Shown here: in pieces, positions 17,801-34,500 of the stretch
How positions within the stretch are numbered: position 1 is the stretch's first letter
Layout: each line of letters opens with the position of its first letter
Source: Lumbricus terrestris
Taxonomy: Eukaryota; Annelida; Clitellata; Crassiclitellata; Lumbricidae
Direction: 5' to 3'
Length of the DNA: 64,000 bases
Assembly: GCA_949752735.1 (NCBI GenBank)
Contig: OX457042.1
Span: 31,441,616-31,505,615 of the forward strand
Made by a program: the position numbers and the translations under genes
The notes under the pieces: generated by a model
The model's database searches: none
Told to the model about the DNA's origin: nothing
The model's input: only the letters and a program-made list of their open reading frames with translations

Positions 17801-20800
17801 CTAATCACCTACGGAACTACTCACCGACCGATCTATTCAAAGACCGATCTAATCACCTACGGAACTAATCACCGACCGATCTATTCAAAGACCGATCTAC
17901 TCACCAACGGAACTAATCACCGACCGATCTATTCAAAGACCGATCTAATCACCTACGAAACTAATCACCGACCGATCTATTCAAAGACCGATCTACTCAC
18001 CTACGGTACTAATCACCGACCGATCTATTCAAAGACCGATCTACTCACCTACGGAACTAATCACCGACCGATCTATTCAAAGACCGATCTAATCACCTAC
18101 GGAACTAATCACCGACCGATCTATTCAAAGACCGATCTAATCACCTACGGAACTAATCACCGACCGATCTATTCAAAGACCGATCTAATCACCTACGGAA
18201 CTAATCACCGACCGATCTATTCAAAGACCGATCTACTCACCTACGGAACTAATCACCGACCGATCTATTCAAAGACCGATCTAATCACCTACGGAACTAA
18301 TCACCGACCGATCTATTCAAAGACCGATCTAATCACCTACGGAACTACTCACCGACCGATCTATTCAAAGACCGATCTAATCACCTACGGAACTAATCAC
18401 CGACCGATCTATTCAAAGACCGATCTACCCAACTACGGAACTACTCAACGACCAATCTATTCAAAGACCGATCTAATCACCTACGGAACTACTCACCAAC
18501 CGATCTATTCAAAGACCGATCTAATCACCTACGGAACTAATCACCGACCGATCTATTCAAAGACCGATCTAATCACCTACGGAACTACTCACCGACCGAT
18601 CTATTCAAAGACCGATCTAATCACCTACGGAACTAATCACCGACCGATCTATTCAAAGACCGATCTACTCACCTACGGAACTAATCACCGACCGATCTAT
18701 TCAAAGACCGATCTAATCACCTACGGAACTAATCACCGACCGATCTATTCAAAGACCGATCTAATCACCTACGGAACTACTCACCGACCGATCTATTCAA
18801 AGACCGATCTACTCACCTACGAAACTAGTCACCGACCGATCTATTCAAAAACCGATCTAATCACCTACGGAACTAATCACCGACCGATCTATTCAAAGAC
18901 CGATCTAATCACCTACGGAACTACTCACCGACCGATCTATTCAAAGACCGATCTAATCACCTACGGAACTACTCACCGACCGATCTATTCAAAGACCGAT
19001 CTAATCACCTACGGAACTAATCACCGACCGATCTATTCAAAGACCGATCTAATCACCTACGGAACTACTCACCGACCGATCTATTCAAAGACCGATCTAC
19101 TCACCTACGGAACTAATCACCGACCGATCTATTCAAAGACCGATCTAATCACCTACGGAACTAATCACCGACCGATCTATTCAAAGACCGATCTACTCAC
19201 CTACGAAACTAGTCACCGACCGATCTATTCAAAAACCGATCTAATCACCTACGGAACTAATCACCGACCGATCTATTCAAAGACCGATCTAATCACCTAC
19301 GGAACTACTCACCGACCGATCTATTCAAAGACCGATCTATTCACCTACGAAACTAATCACCGACCGATCTATTCAAAGACCGATCTAATCACCTACGGAA
19401 CTAATCACCGACCGATCTATTCAAAGACCGATCTAATCACCTACGGAACTAGTCACCGACCGATCTATTCAAAAACCGATCTAATCACCTACGGAACTAA
19501 TCACCGACCGATCTATTCAAAGACCGATCTAATCACCTACGGAACTACTCACCGACCGATCTATTCAAAGACCGATCTAATCACCTACGGAACTACTCAC
19601 CGACCGATCTATTCAAAGACCGATCAACTCACCAACGGAACTAATCACCGACCGATCTATTCAAAGACCGATCTACTCACCTACGGAACTAATCACCGAC
19701 CGATCTATTTAAAGACCGATCTAATCACCTACGGAACTAATCACCGACCGATCTATTCAAAGACCGATCTAATCACCTACGAAACTACTCACCGACCGAT
19801 CTATTCAAAGACCGATCTTATCACCTACGGAACTAATCACCGACCGATCTATTCAAAGACCGATCTACCCACCTACGGAACTACTCAACGACCAATCTAT
19901 TCAAAGACCGATCTAATCACCTACGGAACTACTCACCAACCGATCTATTCAAAGACCGATCTAATCACCTACGGAACTAATCACCGACCGATCTATTCAA
20001 AGACCGATCTAATCACCTACGGAACTACTCACCGACCGATCTATTCAAAGACCGATCTAATCACCTACGGAACTACTCACCGACCGATCTATTCAAAGAC
20101 CGATCTAATCACCTACGGAACTAATCACCGACCGATCTATTCAAAGACCGATCTACTCACCTACGGAACTAATCACCGACCGATCTATTCAAAGACCGAT
20201 CTACTCACCTACGGTACTAATCACCGACCGATCTATTCAAAGACCGATCTACTCACCTACGAAACTAATCACCGACCGATCTATTCAAAGACCGATCTAA
20301 TCACCTACGGAACTAATCACCGACCGATCTATTCAAAGACCGATCTTATCACCTACGGAACTAATCACCGACCGATCTATTCAAAGACCGATCTAATCAC
20401 CTACGGAACTAATCACCGACCGATCTATTCAAAGACCGATCTACTCACCTACGGAACTAATCACCGACCGATCTATTCAAAGACCGATCTAATCACCTAC
20501 GGAACTACTCACCGACCGATCTATTCAAAGACCGATCTAATCACCTACGGAACTACTCACCGACCGATCTATTCAAAGACCGATCTAATCACCTACGGAA
20601 TTAATCACCGACCGATCTATTCAAAGACCGATCTAATCACCTACGGAACTAATCACCGACCGATCTATTCAAAGACCGATCTACTCACCTACGGAACTAA
20701 TCACCGACCGATCTATTCAAAGACCGATCTAATCACCTACGGAACTAATCACCGACCGATCTATTCAAAGACCGATCTAATCACCTACGGAACTAATCAC

Positions 20801-22778
20801 CGACCGATCTATTCAAAGACCGATCTACTCACCTACGAAACTAGTCACCGACCGATCTATTCAAAGACCGATCTAATCACCTACGGAACTAATCACCGAC
20901 CGATCTATTCAAAGACCGATCTAATCACCTACGGAACTACTCACCGACCGATCTATTCAAAGACCGATCTAATCACCTACGGAACTAATCACCGACCGAT
21001 CTATTCAAAGACCGATCTAATCACCTACGGAACTAATCACCGACCGATCTATTCAAAGACCGATCTAATCACCTACGGAACTAATCACCGACCGATCTAT
21101 TCAAAGACCGATCTAATCACCTACGGAACTAATCACCGACCGATCTATTCAAAGACCGATCTAATCACCTACGGAACTAATCACCGACCGATCTATTCAA
21201 AGACCGATCTAATCACCTACGGAACTAATCACCGACCGATCTATTCAAAGACCGATCTACTCACCTACGGAACTAATCACCGACCGATCTATTCAAAGAC
21301 CGATCTACTCACCTACGGTACTAATCACCGACCGATCTATTCAAAGACCGATCTACTCACCTACGGAACTAATCACCGACCGATCTATTCAAAGACCGAT
21401 CTAATCACCTACGGAACTAATCACCGACCGATCTATTCAAAGACCAATCTACTCACCTACGGAACTACTCACCGACCGATCTATTCAAAGACCGATCTAC
21501 TCACCTACGGAACTAATCACCGACCGATCTATTCAAAGACCGATCTACTCACCTACGGAACTAATCACCGACCGATCTATTCAAAGACCGATCTAATCAC
21601 CTACGGAACTACTCACCGACCGATCTATTCAAAGACCGATCTAATCACCTACGGAACTAATCACCGACCGATCTATTCAAAGACCGATCTAATCACCTAC
21701 GGAACTACTCACCGACCGATCTATTCAAAGACCGATCTAATCACCTACGGAACTAATCACCGACCGATCTATTCAAAGACCGATCTACTCACCTACGGAA
21801 CTAATCACCGACCGATCTATTCAAAGACCGATCTAATCACCTACGGAACTACTCACCGACCGATCTATTCAAAGACCGATCTAATCACCTACGGAACTAC
21901 TCACCGACCGATCTATTCAAAGACCGATCTAATCACCTACGGAACTAATCACCGACCGATCTATTCAAAGACCGATCTACTCACCTACGGAACTAATCAC
22001 CGACCGATCTATTCAAAGACCGATCTAATCACCTACGGAACTAATCACCGACCGATCTATTCAAAGACCGATCTAATCACCTACGGAACTAATCACCGAC
22101 CGATCTATTCAAAGACCGATCTAATCACCTACGGAACTAATCACCGACCGATCTATTCAAAGACCGATCTAATCACCTACGGACTAATCACCGACCGATC
22201 TATTCAAAGACCGATCTACTCACCTACGGAACTACTCACCGACCGATCTATTCAAAGACCGATCTAATCACCTACGGAACTACTCACCGACCGATCTATT
22301 CAAAGACCGATCTACTCACCTACGGAACTAATCACCGACCGATCTATTCAAAGACCGATCTACTCACCTACGGAACTACTCACCGACCGATCTATTCAAA
22401 GACCGATCTACTCACCTACGGAACTAATCACCGACCGATCTATTCAAAGACCGATCTAATCACCTACGGAACTACTCACCGACCGATCTATTCAAAGACC
22501 GATCTAATCACCTACGGAACTAATCACCGACCGATCTATTCAAAGACCGATCTACTCACCTACGGAACTAATCACCGACCGATCTATTCAAAGACCGATC
22601 TAATCACCTACGGAACTACTCACCGACCGATCTATTCAAAGACCGATCTAATCACCTACGGAACTACTCACCGACCGATCTATTCAAAGACCGATCTAAT
22701 CACCTACGGAACTAATCACCGACCGATCTATTCAAAGACCGATCTACTCACCTACGGAACTACTCACCGACCGATCTA

Positions 22779-22978
22779 NNNNNNNNNNNNNNNNNNNNNN
22801 NNNNNNNNNNNNNNNNNNNNNNNNNNNNNNNNNNNNNNNNNNNNNNNNNNNNNNNNNNNNNNNNNNNNNNNNNNNNNNNNNNNNNNNNNNNNNNNNNNNN
22901 NNNNNNNNNNNNNNNNNNNNNNNNNNNNNNNNNNNNNNNNNNNNNNNNNNNNNNNNNNNNNNNNNNNNNNNNNNNNNN
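22779..22978. other. 200-N assembly gap inside the satellite
   Basis: Exactly 200 N with satellite on both sides. A round length is usually a placeholder, so the true missing length is unknown and the real array may be much longer than the 42 kb shown. Confidence 0.98.
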
Positions 22979-25599
22979 GAACTACTCACCGACCGATCTA
23001 TTCAAAGACCGATCTACTCACCTACGGAACTACTCACCGACCGATCTATTCAAAGACCGATCTACTCACCTACGGAACTAATCACCGACCGATCTATTCA
23101 AAGACCGATCTAATCACCTACGGAACTAATCACCGACCGATCTATTCAAAGACCGATCTACTCACCTACGAAACTAATCACCGACCGATTTATTCAAAGA
23201 CCGATCCACTCACTTACGGAACTAATCACCGACCGATCTATTCAAAGACCGATCTAATCACCTACGGAACTAGTCACCGACCGATCTATTCAAAGACCGA
23301 TCTAATTACCTACGGAACTACTCACCGACCGATCTATTCAAAGACCGATCTAATCACCTACGGGACTAATCACCGACCGATCTATTCAAAGACCGATCTA
23401 CTCACCTACGAAACTAGTCACCGACCGATCTATTCAAAAACCGATCTACTCACCTACGGAACTAATCACCGACCGATCTATTCAAAGACCGATCTACTCA
23501 CCTACGGAACTAATCACCGACCGATCTATTCAAAGACCGATCTAATCACCTACGGAACTAATCACCGACCGATCTATTCATAGACCGATCTACTCACCTA
23601 CGAAACTAATCACCGACCGATCTATTCAAAGACCGATCTAATCACCTACGGAAATAACCACCGACCGATCTATTCAAACACCGATCTAATCACCTACGGA
23701 ACTAATCACCGACCGATCTATTCAAAGACCGATCTAATCACCTACGGAACTAATCACCGACCGATCTATTCAAAGACCGATCTAATCACCTACGGAACTA
23801 CTCACCGACCGATCTATTCAAAGACCGATCTAATCACCTACGGAACTAATCACCGACCGATCTATTCAAAGACCGATCTACTCACCTACGGAACTAATCA
23901 CCGACCGATCTATTCAAAGACCGATCTAATCACCTACGGAACTAATCACCGACCGATCTATTCAAAGACCGATCTAATCACCTACGGAACTAATCACCGA
24001 CCGATCTATTCAAAGACCGATCTAATCACCTACGGAACTATTCACCGACCGATCTATTCAAAGACCGATCTACTCACCTACGGAACTAATCACCGACCGA
24101 TCTATTCAAAGACCGATCTAATCACCTACGGAACTAATCACCGACCGATCTATTCAAAGACCGATCTAATCACCTACGGAACTACTCACCGACCGATCTA
24201 TTCAAAGACCGATCTACTCACCTACGAAACTAGTCACCGACCGATCTATTCAAAGACCGATCTACTCACCTACGGAACTAATCACCGACCGATCTATTCA
24301 AAGACCGATCTAATCACCTACGGAACTAATCACCGACCGATCTATTCAAAGACCGATCTACTCACCTACGGAACTAATCACCGACCGATCTATTCAAAGA
24401 CCGATCTAATCACCTACGGAACTAATCACCGACCGATCTATTCAAAGACCGATCTAATCACCTACGGAGCTAATCACCGACCGATCTATTCAAAGACCGA
24501 TCTAATCACCTACGGAACTAATCACCGACCGATCTATTCAAAGACCGATCTAATCACCTACGGAACTAATCACCGACCGATCTATTCAAAGACCGATCTA
24601 ATCACCTACGGAACTACTCACCGACCGATCTATTCAAAGACCGATCTAATCACCTACGGAACTACTCACCGACCGATCTATTCAAAGACCGATCTCCCAC
24701 CTACGGAACTAATCACCGACCGATCTATTCAAAGACCGATCTAATCACCTACGGAACTAATCACCGACCGATCTATTCAAAGACCGATCTAATCACCTAC
24801 GGAATTAATCACCGACCGATCTATTCAAAGACCGATCTAATCACCTACGAAACTAATCACCGACCGATCTATTCAAAGACCGATCTAATCACCTACGGAA
24901 CTAATCACCGACCGATCTATTCAAAGACCGATCTAATCACCTACGGAACTAATCACCGACCGATCTATTCAAAGACCGATCTACTCACCTACGGAACTAA
25001 TCACCGACCGATCTATTCAAAGACCGATCTAATCACCTACGGAACTACTCACCGACCGATCTATTCAAAGACCGATCTAATCACCTACGGAACTAATCAC
25101 CGACCGATCTATTCAAAGACCGATCTAATCACCTACGGAACTAATCACCGACCGATCTATTCAAAGACCGATCTAATCACCTACGGAACTAACCACCGAC
25201 CGATCTATTCAAAGACCGATCTAATCACCTACGGAACTAATCACCGACCGATCTATTCAAAGACCGATCTAATCACCTACGGAACTAATCACCGACCGAT
25301 CTATTCATAGACCGATCTACTCACCTACGAAACTAATCACAGACCGATCTATTCAAAGACCGATCTAATCACCTACGGAACTACTCACCGACCGATCTAT
25401 TCAAAGACCGATCTAATCACCTACGGAACTAATCACCGACCGATCTATTCAAACACCGATCTAATCACCTACGGAACTAATCACCGACCGATCTATTCAA
25501 AGACCGATCTAATCACCTACGGAACTAATCACCGACCGATCTATTCAAAGACCGATCTAATCACCTACGGAACTAATCACAGACCGATCTATTGAAAGA

Positions 25600-28500
25600 C
25601 CGATCTACTCACCTACGGAACTACTCACCGACCGATCTATTCAAAGACCGATCTAATCACCTACGGAACTAATCACCGACCGATCTATTCAAAGACCGAT
25701 CTAATCACCTACGGAACTAATCACCGACCGATCTCTTCAAAGACCGATCTACTCACTTACGGAACTAATCACCGACCGATCTATTCAAAGACCGATCTAC
25801 TCACCTACGGTACTAATCACCGACCGATCTATTCAAAGACCGATCTAATCACCTACGGAACTACTCACCGACCGATCTATTCAAAGACCGATCTAATCAC
25901 CTACGGAACTACTCACCGACCCATCTATTCAAAGACCGATCTAATCACCTACGGAACTAATCACCGACCGATCTATTCAAAGACCGATCTAATCACCTAC
26001 GGAACTAATCACCGACCGATCTATTCAAAGACCGATCTAATCACCTACGGAACTACTCACCGACCGATCTATTCAAAGACCGATCTACTCACCTACGGAA
26101 CTACTCACCGACCGATCTATTCAAAGACCGATCTACTCACCTACGGAACTAATCACCGACCGATCTATTCAAAGACCGATCAAATCACCTACGGAACTAA
26201 TCACCGACCGATCTATTCAAAGACCGATCTACTCACCTACGAAACTAATCACCGACCGATTTATTCAAAGACCGATCCACTCACTTACGGAACTACTCAC
26301 CGACCGATCTATTCAAAGACCGATCTAATCACCTACGGAACTAGTCACCGACCGATCTATTCAAAGACCGATCTAATTACCTACGGAACTACTCACCGAC
26401 CGATCTATTCAAAGACCGATCTAATCACCTACGGAACTAATCACCGACCGATCTATTCAAAGACCGATCTACTCACCTACGAAACTAGTCACCGACCGAT
26501 CTATTCAAAAACCGATCTACTCACCTACGGAACTAATCACCGACCGATCTATTCAAAGACCGATCTACTCACCTATGGAACTAATCACCGACCGATCTAT
26601 TCAAAGACCGATCTAATCACCTACGGAACTAATCACCGACCGATCTATTCAAAGACCGATCTAATCACCTACGGAACTAATCACCGACCGATCTATTCAA
26701 ACACCGATCTAATCACCTACGGAACTAATCACCGACCGATCTATTCAAAGACCGATCTAATCACCTACGGAACTAACCACCGACCGATCTATTCAAAGAC
26801 CGATCTAATCACCTACGGAACTAATCACCGACCGATCTATTCAAAGACCGATCTAATCACCTACGGAATTAATCACCGACCGATCTATTCAAAGACCGAT
26901 CTAATCACCTACGGAACTACTCACCGACCGATCTATTCAAAGACCGATCTAATCACCTACGGAACTACTCACCGACCCATCTATTCAAAGACCGATCTAA
27001 TCACCTACGGAACTAATCACCGACCGATCTATTCAAAGACCGATCTAATCACCTACGGAACTAATCACCGACCGATCTATTCAAAGACCGATCTAATCAC
27101 CTACGGAACTACTCACCGACCGATCTATTCAAAGACCGATCTACTCACCTACGGAACTACTCACCGACCGATCTATTCAAAGACCGATCTACTCACCTAC
27201 GGAACTAATCACCGACCGATCTATTCAAAGACCGATCAAATCACCTACGGAACTAATCACCGACCGATCTATTCAAAGACCGATCTACTCACCTACGAAA
27301 CTAATCACCGACCGATTTATTCAAAGACCGATCCACTCACTTACGGAACTACTCACCGACCGATCTATTCAAAGACCGATCTAATCACCTACGGAACTAC
27401 TCACCAACCGATCTATTCAAAGACCGATCTAATCACCTACGGAACTAATCACCGACCGATCTATTCAAAGACCGATCTACTCACCTACGGAACTAATCAC
27501 CGACCGATCTATTCAAAGACCGATCTACTCACCTACGGAACTAATCACCGACCGATCTATTCAAAGACCGATCTACCCACCTACGGAACTACTCAACGAC
27601 CAATCTATTCAAAGACCGATCTAATCACCTACGGAACTACTCACCGACCGATCTATTCAAAGACCGATCTAATCACCTACGGAACTAATCACCGACCGAT
27701 CTATTCAAAGACCGATCTAATCACCTACGGAACTACTCACCGAACGATCTATTCAAAGACCGATCTAATCACCTACGGAACTAATCACCGACCGATCTAT
27801 TCAAAGACCGACCTACTCACCTACGGAACTAATCACCGACCGATCTATTCAAAGACCGATCTAATCACCTACGGAACTACTCACCGACCGATCTTTTCAA
27901 AGACCGATCTAATCACCTACGGAACTAATCACCGACCGATCTATTCAAAGACCGATCTAATCACCTACGGAACTAATCACCGACCGATCTATTCAAAGAC
28001 CGATCTACTCACCTACGGAACTAATCACCGACCGATCTATTCAAAGACCGATCTACCCACCTACGGAACTAATCACCGACCAATCTATTCAAGACCGATC
28101 TACTCACCTACGCAACAACTCACCGACCGATCTATTCAAAGACCGATCTAATCACCAAAGGAACTAATCACCGACCGATCTATTCAAAGACCGATCTACT
28201 CACCTACGGAACTACTCACCGACCGATCTATTCAAAGACCGATCTACTCACCTACGAAACTAGTCACCGACCGATCTATTCAAAGACCGATCTAATCACC
28301 TACGGAACTACTCACCGACCGATCTATTCAAAGACCGATCTACTCACCTACGGAACTAATCACCGACCGATCTATTCAAAGACCGACCTACTCACCTACG
28401 GAACTAATCACCGACCGATCTATTCAAAGACCGATCTAATCACCTACGGAACTAATCACCGACCGATCTATTCAAAGACCGATCTCATCACCTACGGAAC

Positions 28501-31500
28501 TAATCACCGACCGATCTATTCAAAGACCGATCTACTCACCTACGGAACTAATCACCGACCGATCTATTCAAAGACCGATCTAATCACTTACGGAACTAAT
28601 CACCGACCGATCTATTCAAAGACCGATCTAATCACCTAGGAACTACTCACCGATCGATCTATTCAAAGACCGATCTAATCACCTACGGAACTAATCACCG
28701 ACCGATCTATTCAAAGACTGATCTACTCACCTACGGAACTACTCGCCGAACGATCTATTCAAAGACCGATCTAATCACCTACGGAACTAATCACCGACCG
28801 ATCTATTCAAAGACCGATCTACTCACCTACGGAACTAATCACCGACCGATCTATTCAAAGACCGATCTAATCACCTACGGAACTACTCACCGACCGATCT
28901 ATTCAAAGACCGATCTAATCACCTACGGAACTACTCACCGACCGATCTATTCAAAGACCGATCTAATCACCTACGGAACTAATCACCGACCGATCTATTC
29001 AAACACCGATCTAATCACCTACGGAACTAATCACCGACCGATCTATTCAAAGACCGATCTAATCACCTACGGAACTAATCACCGACCGATCTATTCAAAG
29101 ACCGATCTAATCTCCTACGGAACTAATCACAGACCGATCTATTGAAAGACCGATCTACTCACCTACGGAACTACTCACCGACCGATCTATTCAAAGACCG
29201 ATCTAATCACCTACGGAACTAATCACCGACCGATCTATTCAAAGACCGATCTAATCACCTACGGAACTAATCACCGACCGATCTCTTCAAAGACCGATCT
29301 ACTCACTTACGGAACTAATCACCGACCGATCTATTCAAAGACCGATCTACTCACCTACGGTACTAATCACCGACCGATCTATTCAAAGACCGATCTAATC
29401 ACCTACGGAACTACTCACCGACCGATCTATTCAAAGACCGATCTAATCACCTACGGAACTACTCACCGACCCATCTATTCAAAGACCGATCTAATCACCT
29501 ACGGAACTAATCACCGACCGATCTATTCAAAGACCGATCTAATCACCTACGGAACTAATCACCGACCGATCTATTCAAAGACCGATCTAATCACCTACGG
29601 AACTACTCACCGACCGATCTATTCAAAGACCGATCTACTCACCTACGGAACTACTCACCGACCGATCTATTCAAAGACCGATCTACTCACCTACGGAACT
29701 AATCACCGACCGATCTATTCAAAGACCGATCAAATCACCTACGGAACTAATCACCGACCGATCTATTCAAAGACCGATCTACTCACCTACGAAACTAATC
29801 ACCGACCGATTTATTCAAAGACCGATCCACTCACTTACGGAACTACTCACCGACCGATCTATTCAAAGACCGATCTAATCACCTACGGAACTAGTCACCG
29901 ACCGATCTATTCAAAGACCGATCTAATCACCTACGGAACTACTCACCGACCGATCTATTCAAAGACCGATCTAATCACCTACGGAACTACTCACCGACCG
30001 ATCTATTCAAAGACCGATCTAATCACCTACGGAACTAATCACCGACCGATCTATTCAAACACCGATCTAATCACCTACGGAACTAATCACCGACCGATCT
30101 ATTCAAAGACCGATCTAATCACCTACGGAACTAATCACCGACCGATCTATTCAAAGACCGATCTAATCACCTACGGAACTAATCACCGACCGATCTATTG
30201 AAAGACCGATCTACTCACCTACGGAACTACTCACCGACCGATCTATTCAAAGACCGATCTAATCACCTACGGAACTAATCACCGACCGATCTATTCAAAG
30301 ACCGATCTAATCACCTACGGAACTAATCACCGACCGATCTCTTCAAAGACCGATCTACTCACTTACGGAACTAATCACCGACCGATCTATTCAAAGACCG
30401 ATCTACTCACCTACGGTACTAATCACCGACCGATCTATTCAAAGACCGATCTAATCACCTACGGAACTACTCACCGACCGATCTATTCAAAGACCGATCT
30501 AATCACCTACGGAACTACTCACCGACCCATCTATTCAAAGACCGATCTAATCACCTACGGAACTAATCACCGACCGATCTATTCAAAGACCGATCTAATC
30601 ACCTACGGAACTAATCACCGACCGATCTATTCAAAGACCGATCTAATCACCTACGGAACTACTCACCGACCGATCTATTCAAAGACCGATCTACTCACCT
30701 ACGGAACTACTCACCGACCGATCTATTCAAAGACCGATCTACTCACCTACGGAACTAATCACCGACCGATCTATTCAAAGACCGATCAAATCACCTACGG
30801 AACTAATCACCGACCGATCTATTCAAAGACCGATCTACTCACCTACGAAACTAATCACCGACCGATTTATTCAAAGACCGATCCACTCACTTACGGAACT
30901 ACTCACCGACCGATCTATTCAAAGACCGATCTAATCACCTACGGAACTAGTCACCGACCGATCTATTCAAAGACCGATCTAATTACCTACGGAACTACTC
31001 ACCGACCGATCTATTCAAAGACCGATCTAATCACCTACGGAACTAATCACCGACCGATCTATTCAAAGACCGATCTACTCACCTACGAAACTAGTCACCG
31101 ACCGATCTATTCAAAAACCGATCTACTCACCTACGGAACTAATCACCGACCGATCTATTCAAAGACCGATCTACTCACCTATGGAACTAATCACCGACCG
31201 ATCTATTCAAAGACCGATCTACTCACCTACGGAACTAATCACCGACCGATCTATTCAAAGACCGATCTAATCACCTACGGAACTAATCACCGACCGATCT
31301 ATTCATAGACCGATCTACTCACCTACGAAACTAATCACCGACCGATCTATTCAAAGACCGATCTAATCACCTACGGAACTAACCACCGACCGATCTATTC
31401 AAAGACCGATCTAATCACCTACGGAACTAATCACCGACCGATCTATTCAAAGACCGATCTAATCACCTACGGAATTAATCACCGACCGATCTATTCAAAG

Positions 31501-34500
31501 ACCGATCTAATCACCTACGGAACTACTCACCGACCGATCTATTCAAAGACCGATCTAATCACCTACGGAACTACTCACCGACCCATCTATTCAAAGACCG
31601 ATCTAATCACCTACGGAACTAATCACCGACCGATCTATTCAAAGACCGATCTAATCACCTACGGAACTAATCACCGACCGATCTATTCAAAGACCGATCT
31701 AATCACCTACGGAACTACTCACCGACCGATCTATTCAAAGACCGATCTACTCACCTACGGAACTACTCACCGACCGATCTATTCAAAGACCGATCTACTC
31801 ACCTACGGAACTAATCACCGACCGATCTATTCAAAGACCGATCAAATCACCTACGGAACTAATCACCGACCGATCTATTCAAAGACCGATCTACTCACCT
31901 ACGAAACTAATCACCGACCGATTTATTCAAAGACCGATCCACTCACTTACGGAACTACTCACCGACCGATCTATTCAAAGACCGATCTAATCACCTACGG
32001 AACTACTCACCAACCGATCTATTCAAAGACCGATCTACTCACCTACGGAACTAATCACCGACCGATCTATTCAAAGACCGATCTAATCACCTAGGAACTA
32101 CTCACCGATCGATCTATTCAAAGACCGATCTAATCACCTACGGAACTAATCACCGACCGATCTATTCAAAGACTGATCTACTCACCTACGGAACTACTCG
32201 CCGAACGATCTATTCAAAGACCGATCTAATCACCTACGGAACTAATCACCGACCGATCTATTCAAAGACCGATCTACTCACCTACGGAACTAATCACCGA
32301 CCGATCTATTCAAAGACCGATCTAATCACCTACGGAACTACTCACCGACCGATCTATTCAAAGACCGATCTAATCACCTACGGAACTACTCACCGACCGA
32401 TCTATTCAAAGACCGATCTAATCACCTACGGAACTAATCACCGACCGATCTATTCAAACACCGATCTAATCACCTACGGAACTAATCACCGACCGATCTA
32501 TTCAAAGACCGATCTAATCACCTACGGAACTAATCACCGACCGATCTATTCAAAGACCGATCTAATCTCCTACGGAACTAATCACAGACCGATCTATTGA
32601 AAGACCGATCTACTCACCTACGGAACTACTCACCGACCGATCTATTCAAAGACCGATCTAATCACCTACGGAACTAATCACCGACCGATCTATTCAAAGA
32701 CCGATCTAATCACCTACGGAACTAATCACCGACCGATCTCTTCAAAGACCGATCTACTCACTTACGGAACTAATCACCGACCGATCTATTCAAAGACCGA
32801 TCTACTCACCTACGGTACTAATCACCGACCGATCTATTCAAAGACCGATCTAATCACCTACGGAACTACTCACCGACCGATCTATTCAAAGACCGATCTA
32901 ATCACCTACGGAACTACTCACCGACCCATCTATTCAAAGACCGATCTAATCACCTACGGAACTAATCACCGACCGATCTATTCAAAGACCGATCTAATCA
33001 CCTACGGAACTAATCACCGACCGATCTATTCAAAGACCGATCTAATCACCTACGGAACTACTCACCGACCGATCTATTCAAAGACCGATCTACTCACCTA
33101 CGGAACTACTCACCGACCGATCTATTCAAAGACCGATCTACTCACCTACGGAACTAATCACCGACCGATCTATTCAAAGACCGATCAAATCACCTACGGA
33201 ACTAATCACCGACCGATCTATTCAAAGACCGATCTACTCACCTACGAAACTAATCACCGACCGATTTATTCAAAGACCGATCCACTCACTTACGGAACTA
33301 CTCACCGACCGATCTATTCAAAGACCGATCTAATCACCTACGGAACTAGTCACCGACCGATCTATTCAAAGACCGATCTAATCACCTACGGAACTACTCA
33401 CCGACCGATCTATTCAAAGACCGATCTAATCACCTACGGAACTACTCACCGACCGATCTATTCAAAGACCGATCTAATCACCTACGGAACTAATCACCGA
33501 CCGATCTATTCAAACACCGATCTAATCACCTACGGAACTAATCACCGACCGATCTATTCAAAGACCGATCTAATCACCTACGGAACTAATCACCGACCGA
33601 TCTATTCAAAGACCGATCTAATCACCTACGGAACTAATCACCGACCGATCTATTGAAAGACCGATCTACTCACCTACGGAACTACTCACCGACCGATCTA
33701 TTCAAAGACCGATCTAATCACCTACGGAACTAATCACCGACCGATCTATTCAAAGACCGATCTAATCACCTACGGAACTAATCACCGACCGATCTCTTCA
33801 AAGACCGATCTACTCACTTACGGAACTAATCACCGACCGATCTATTCAAAGACCGATCTACTCACCTACGGTACTAATCACCGACCGATCTATTCAAAGA
33901 CCGATCTAATCACCTACGGAACTACTCACCGACCGATCTATTCAAAGACCGATCTAATCACCTACGGAACTACTCACCGACCCATCTATTCAAAGACCGA
34001 TCTAATCACCTACGGAACTAATCACCGACCGATCTATTCAAAGACCGATCTAATCACCTACGGAACTAATCACCGACCGATCTATTCAAAGACCGATCTA
34101 ATCACCTACGGAACTACTCACCGACCGATCTATTCAAAGACCGATCTACTCACCTACGGAACTACTCACCGACCGATCTATTCAAAGACCGATCTACTCA
34201 CCTACGGAACTAATCACCGACCGATCTATTCAAAGACCGATCAAATCACCTACGGAACTAATCACCGACCGATCTATTCAAAGACCGATCTACTCACCTA
34301 CGAAACTAATCACCGACCGATTTATTCAAAGACCGATCCACTCACTTACGGAACTACTCACCGACCGATCTATTCAAAGACCGATCTAATCACCTACGGA
34401 ACTAGTCACCGACCGATCTATTCAAAGACCGATCTAATTACCTACGGAACTACTCACCGACCGATCTATTCAAAGACCGATCTAATCACCTACGGAACTA

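Noticed and set aside
22744..22989. 81-codon frame across the N run
   Set aside because: It consists almost wholly of unknown bases inside the satellite.
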